This document shows, piece by piece, positions 4,459 through 5,970 of a stretch of DNA of 5,970 nucleotides (position 1 is its first letter; each line of letters opens with the position of its first letter). Position numbers and translations under genes: made by a program. The DNA comes from Lonsdalea britannica. GTDB lineage: Bacteria > Pseudomonadota > Gammaproteobacteria > Enterobacterales > Enterobacteriaceae. Under the pieces are notes generated by a model, which saw only the letters and a program-made list of their open reading frames with translations, was not told the DNA's origin and made no database searches. The DNA lies in NCBI RefSeq assembly GCF_946477055.1, contig NZ_CAMKXG010000221.1:1-5970 (forward strand), given 5' to 3'.

Positions 4459-5150
4459 GAAACGTCGTTACCGCCATCCTGAACCGCGACGGCAAGGCGT
4501 TGCAGCAGATGCATGCCGCTGAAAAGCCAAAGCAGCAGGTGCCAGAGCAGGCGATCCACATCTTCAACGAGCTTTTCCGCCAACTGAAAGCCGCTTTCCC
4601 GGCGCTGATGGCAAATATCAAAACGCAAGATGATCTGAACGAGCTGCGCCGACAGTGGGTGCTGGCATTTGCCGAGAACAGCATAACCAGTATCGATCAG
4701 GTTAACGCCGGTATGAAGCTTGCCCGTCAGCAGGAAACGCCGTTTCTGCCGTCGCCCGGCCAGTTTATCGCCTGGTGCCACCAAGGCGAAGTCAGTAAGC
4801 ATGGATTGCCTGATCCCGACGCGCTTTACCTGATGGTCATGAAGTACAGCGCAGAGCGTGGATATTACGAAAGCCCGGAACGGTACCCTTGGCCCAGCAA
4901 TGCCTGCTGGCTGATGGTCACAAAACTTTACTCGCAGATGCGGTCGTTCAATCTGACGGAATCGGAATTAAGAAAGCGCTGTGAGCGCGAGCTGAAAGAC
5001 ATGGCTCGTCGGGCATCGAGCGGCGAAGCATTTCCGGCGCCGGTAGCGCAGATACCGAAACTGCATATCCCTGTTAGTGACGAAAAGGGGTTGGACAAAA
5101 TTGCAGAGCTGCGACGAAAACTGCACCTAAGGCCAAGCGCGCGGGGGTAA
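4455..5150 (+). CDS. P: Replication protein P, DnaB helicase loader
   Basis: The 231-residue product matches lambda P (233 aa) along its length. The clearest block is at residues 65-108: RRQWVLAF, then VNAGMKLARQ, then PFLPSPGQFIAWC. Further matches are YPWPSNACW (lambda YPWKSNAHYW), the MRSFNLTESELRKR segment and the C-terminal LDKIAELRRKL (lambda LAKIAEIKAKF). Lambda P captures host DnaB and delivers it to O at the origin, after which host chaperones release the helicase. The start overlaps the initiator stop as ATGA, pointing to translational coupling and roughly matched synthesis. Some charged replacements (MLARQQETPF against VARRQNRPF) are of the kind that may reflect a different host helicase partner, but this is inference. 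Confidence 0.95.
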   Translation: MRNVVTAILNRDGKALQQMHAAEKPKQQVPEQAIHIFNELFRQLKAAFPALMANIKTQDDLNELRRQWVLAFAENSITSIDQVNAGMKLARQQETPFLPSPGQFIAWCHQGEVSKHGLPDPDALYLMVMKYSAERGYYESPERYPWPSNACWLMVTKLYSQMRSFNLTESELRKRCERELKDMARRASSGEAFPAPVAQIPKLHIPVSDEKGLDKIAELRRKLHLRPSARG

Positions 5151-5153
5151 AAA

Positions 5154-5393
5154 ATGCTCGGAGAGTACATAAAACAAGCGATTCGAGAGTTAGAACGAGA
5201 GCAAGAAAGACAGCAATCAGACCAACGCATTAAATTCCTAACCAATCTCCCTCACAACACCTTTTCAGCCATCTACGACGAATGCGGCCACCGCGAGTGG
5301 GCTGGGTGCCATTACAACGGCATCTACTACAGCGAGGCTGAGATTTATTACGCATCACTGAATCGTGACGAGGGTTACGAGCAACTAATTTAA
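5154..5393 (+). CDS. Hypothetical phage protein, 79 aa
   Basis: I do not recognise the family. The reading frame begins three bases after the P stop, with a GGGGG tract six bases before the ATG. The N-terminal third is strongly charged and helical in character (IRELEREQERQQSDQ). The remainder is aromatic and acidic (YDECGHREWAGCHYNGIYYSEAE needs a fold with several Tyr and Trp), with two Cys and two His (CGH and CHY, nine residues apart) that could form a small metal site, though the spacing fits no finger I know. It occupies the slot where lambda has ren, but shows no resemblance to Ren. Confidence 0.7.
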   Translation: MLGEYIKQAIRELEREQERQQSDQRIKFLTNLPHNTFSAIYDECGHREWAGCHYNGIYYSEAEIYYASLNRDEGYEQLI

Positions 5394-5407
5394 CCGTGGA
5401 GCACAAC

Positions 5408-5548
5408 ATGACAGTTGATTTTAATCAGGCAGAAATCTCATCAATCATCGAGCTAATCGAAAACGCATGGCTGGATGGATTCGATAACGAAGAGCTGGAA
5501 ACGGCATTCGAAAAACTGAAAGAAGTCGAGGAGCGGGATGATGAGTGA
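5408..5548 (+). CDS. Hypothetical small acidic phage protein, 46 aa
   Basis: A short open frame begins at ATG 5408 with GGAG six bases upstream (5398-5401) and ends at TGA 5546-5548. The product is very acidic, with about fifteen Asp/Glu, and looks mostly helical (ISSIIELIENAWLDGF, then NEELETAFEKLKEVEE). The stop overlaps the next start, as is usual in this operon. Acidity and size recall DNA-mimic or small inhibitor proteins, but nothing identifies a function. Confidence 0.65.
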   Translation: MTVDFNQAEISSIIELIENAWLDGFDNEELETAFEKLKEVEERDDE

Positions 5549-5843
5549 AAAGCTATCAACAGCCCGGCAGATCATCGAGCACACCGACTACGGCGAATTT
5601 CCTGAGACGGTAACTCACGCAAGACTGTGTGCGGCGTTCGCTCGACTGGATGGCCGGTCTATTCCGAAATCACTACGTGCGTTCGCACAGGAACGCGCGG
5701 CTAAGGTCATTAACAAAGACCTGAAGCGCACGCTTATCGAAATGAGCAAGAGCATGTTCCCTGAAGGTGAAATCAGTAGAATCAAAGGCTGCATAAGCCG
5801 GATGGAGAGTGTTCTAGCCCGCGACTTGGGAGTTCGAAGATAG
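5541..5843 (+). CDS. Hypothetical phage protein, 100 aa
   Basis: I do not recognise the family. The product is basic and probably all-helical, with a hydrophilic start, a conserved-looking block THARLCAAFARLDGR (about residues 25-39), then KSLRAFAQERAAKVI and a basic helix KDLKRTLIEMSK. ATG 5541 is preferred to ATG 5538 because GAGGAG (5528-5533) is then seven bases away rather than four. It overlaps the previous gene by eight bases. It lies just before the ninB-like gene, in the place of the small nin-region genes. Confidence 0.7.
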   Translation: MSEKLSTARQIIEHTDYGEFPETVTHARLCAAFARLDGRSIPKSLRAFAQERAAKVINKDLKRTLIEMSKSMFPEGEISRIKGCISRMESVLARDLGVRR

Positions 5844-5920
5844 GTGAACAAACAGGTCTATTTCCTCGTAGACCAGCCCAGAAAGCAAAACGCCATTAAC
5901 TTCATCCAACAGTTACCCAC
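5844..5920 (+). CDS. 5' fragment of a NinB-like recombination protein
   Basis: A GTG directly after the previous stop, with GGGAG eleven bases upstream, opens a frame for about 25 residues up to the adapter junction. The segment QVYFLVDQP, then RKQNAINFIQQLP, resembles the start of lambda NinB (Orf), a single-strand-binding recombination mediator. The location after P and small ORFs also fits the nin region. The identification is limited by length. The gene is cut at 5920; residues read beyond that point come from adapter. Confidence 0.6.
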
Positions 5921-5970
5921 CTGTCTCTTATACACATCTGACGCTGCCGACGAAGAGGATAGTGTAGATC
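5921..5970. other. Illumina Nextera adapter read-through (artefact)
   Basis: 5921-5939 is the 19-base Tn5 mosaic end CTGTCTCTTATACACATCT. It continues as GACGCTGCCGACGA (5940-5953), the complement of the Nextera read-1 adapter. Then come eight bases AGAGGATA (complement TATCCTCT, which I recall as i5 index S503/N503) and GTGTAGATC, the start of the complement of the P5 flow-cell adapter. The order is exactly that of a sequenced library end, so this is untrimmed vector at a contig end and not phage DNA. Confidence 0.97.

Noticed and set aside
4263..4802. 179-residue open frame on the minus strand across the initiator-P junction
   Set aside because: It is antisense to well-supported O-type and P genes, and its composition looks like a shadow of their codons.
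5538..5540. ATG 5538 as start of the 100-residue protein
   Set aside because: GAGGAG is only four bases away, against seven for the adjacent ATG 5541.
5921..5939. Tn5/IS50 mosaic end, suggesting a transposon at the right edge
   Set aside because: The 19 bases are followed directly by Nextera adapter, index and P5 sequence, so it is a library artefact and not a mobile element.

Overview
The window is the immunity and replication-initiation region of a lambda-type (lambdoid) temperate phage or prophage, almost certainly from a member of the Enterobacterales. The order is that of phage lambda: OL/PL, an accessory gene in the rexAB position, cI, OR with PRM and PR, cro, nutR, cII with PRE and antisense oop, an inserted ParB-like gene, an O-type replication initiator with origin repeats inside it, P, three small unknown ORFs, and the first codons of a ninB-like gene. 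Cro, CII and P resemble their lambda counterparts along most of their lengths, and CI does so in all its functional blocks. No integrase, N, Q, lysis or structural gene is present, so the module is cut at both ends.

Left part (1-2030). Three 15-bp operator palindromes sit at the far left around a leftward PL whose operon (N would be expected) lies outside the window. A strong intrinsic terminator at 173-196 closes the leftward transcript of cI plus a 313-residue AT-rich gene of unknown function. That gene occupies the place where lambda carries rexA/rexB, so it is the main candidate for an undescribed lysogen-expressed, possibly defensive, function. Three further operators sit between cI and cro at exact 24-bp spacing. 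They have the same position relative to the PR and proposed PRM start sites that lambda uses for repression and activation.

Middle part (2030-2680). Rightward transcription from PR passes cro, a boxA/boxB nutR element and a hairpin in the tR1 position, then cII. CII should activate the leftward PRE promoter inside its own first codons (TTGC-N6-TTGC, 17-bp spacer, GATAAT), giving cI expression. A short antisense RNA in the place of lambda oop ends in an intrinsic terminator inside the 3' end of cII.

Right part (2681-5920). A stand-alone ParB-like DNA-binding protein precedes an O-type initiator whose gene carries two perfect 28-bp repeats. Each repeat has three TGCCA motifs at 11-bp intervals, and all six are in helical phase. 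An AT-rich stretch and a perfect 9-bp inverted repeat follow, which together look like a lambda-type origin. The helicase loader P follows with an ATGA overlap.

The last 50 bases (5921-5970) are not biological. They are Illumina Nextera adapter read-through, including an i5 index that I read as TATCCTCT, so the real sequence stops at 5920 inside the ninB-like gene. There is no gene-free stretch longer than 300 bases.
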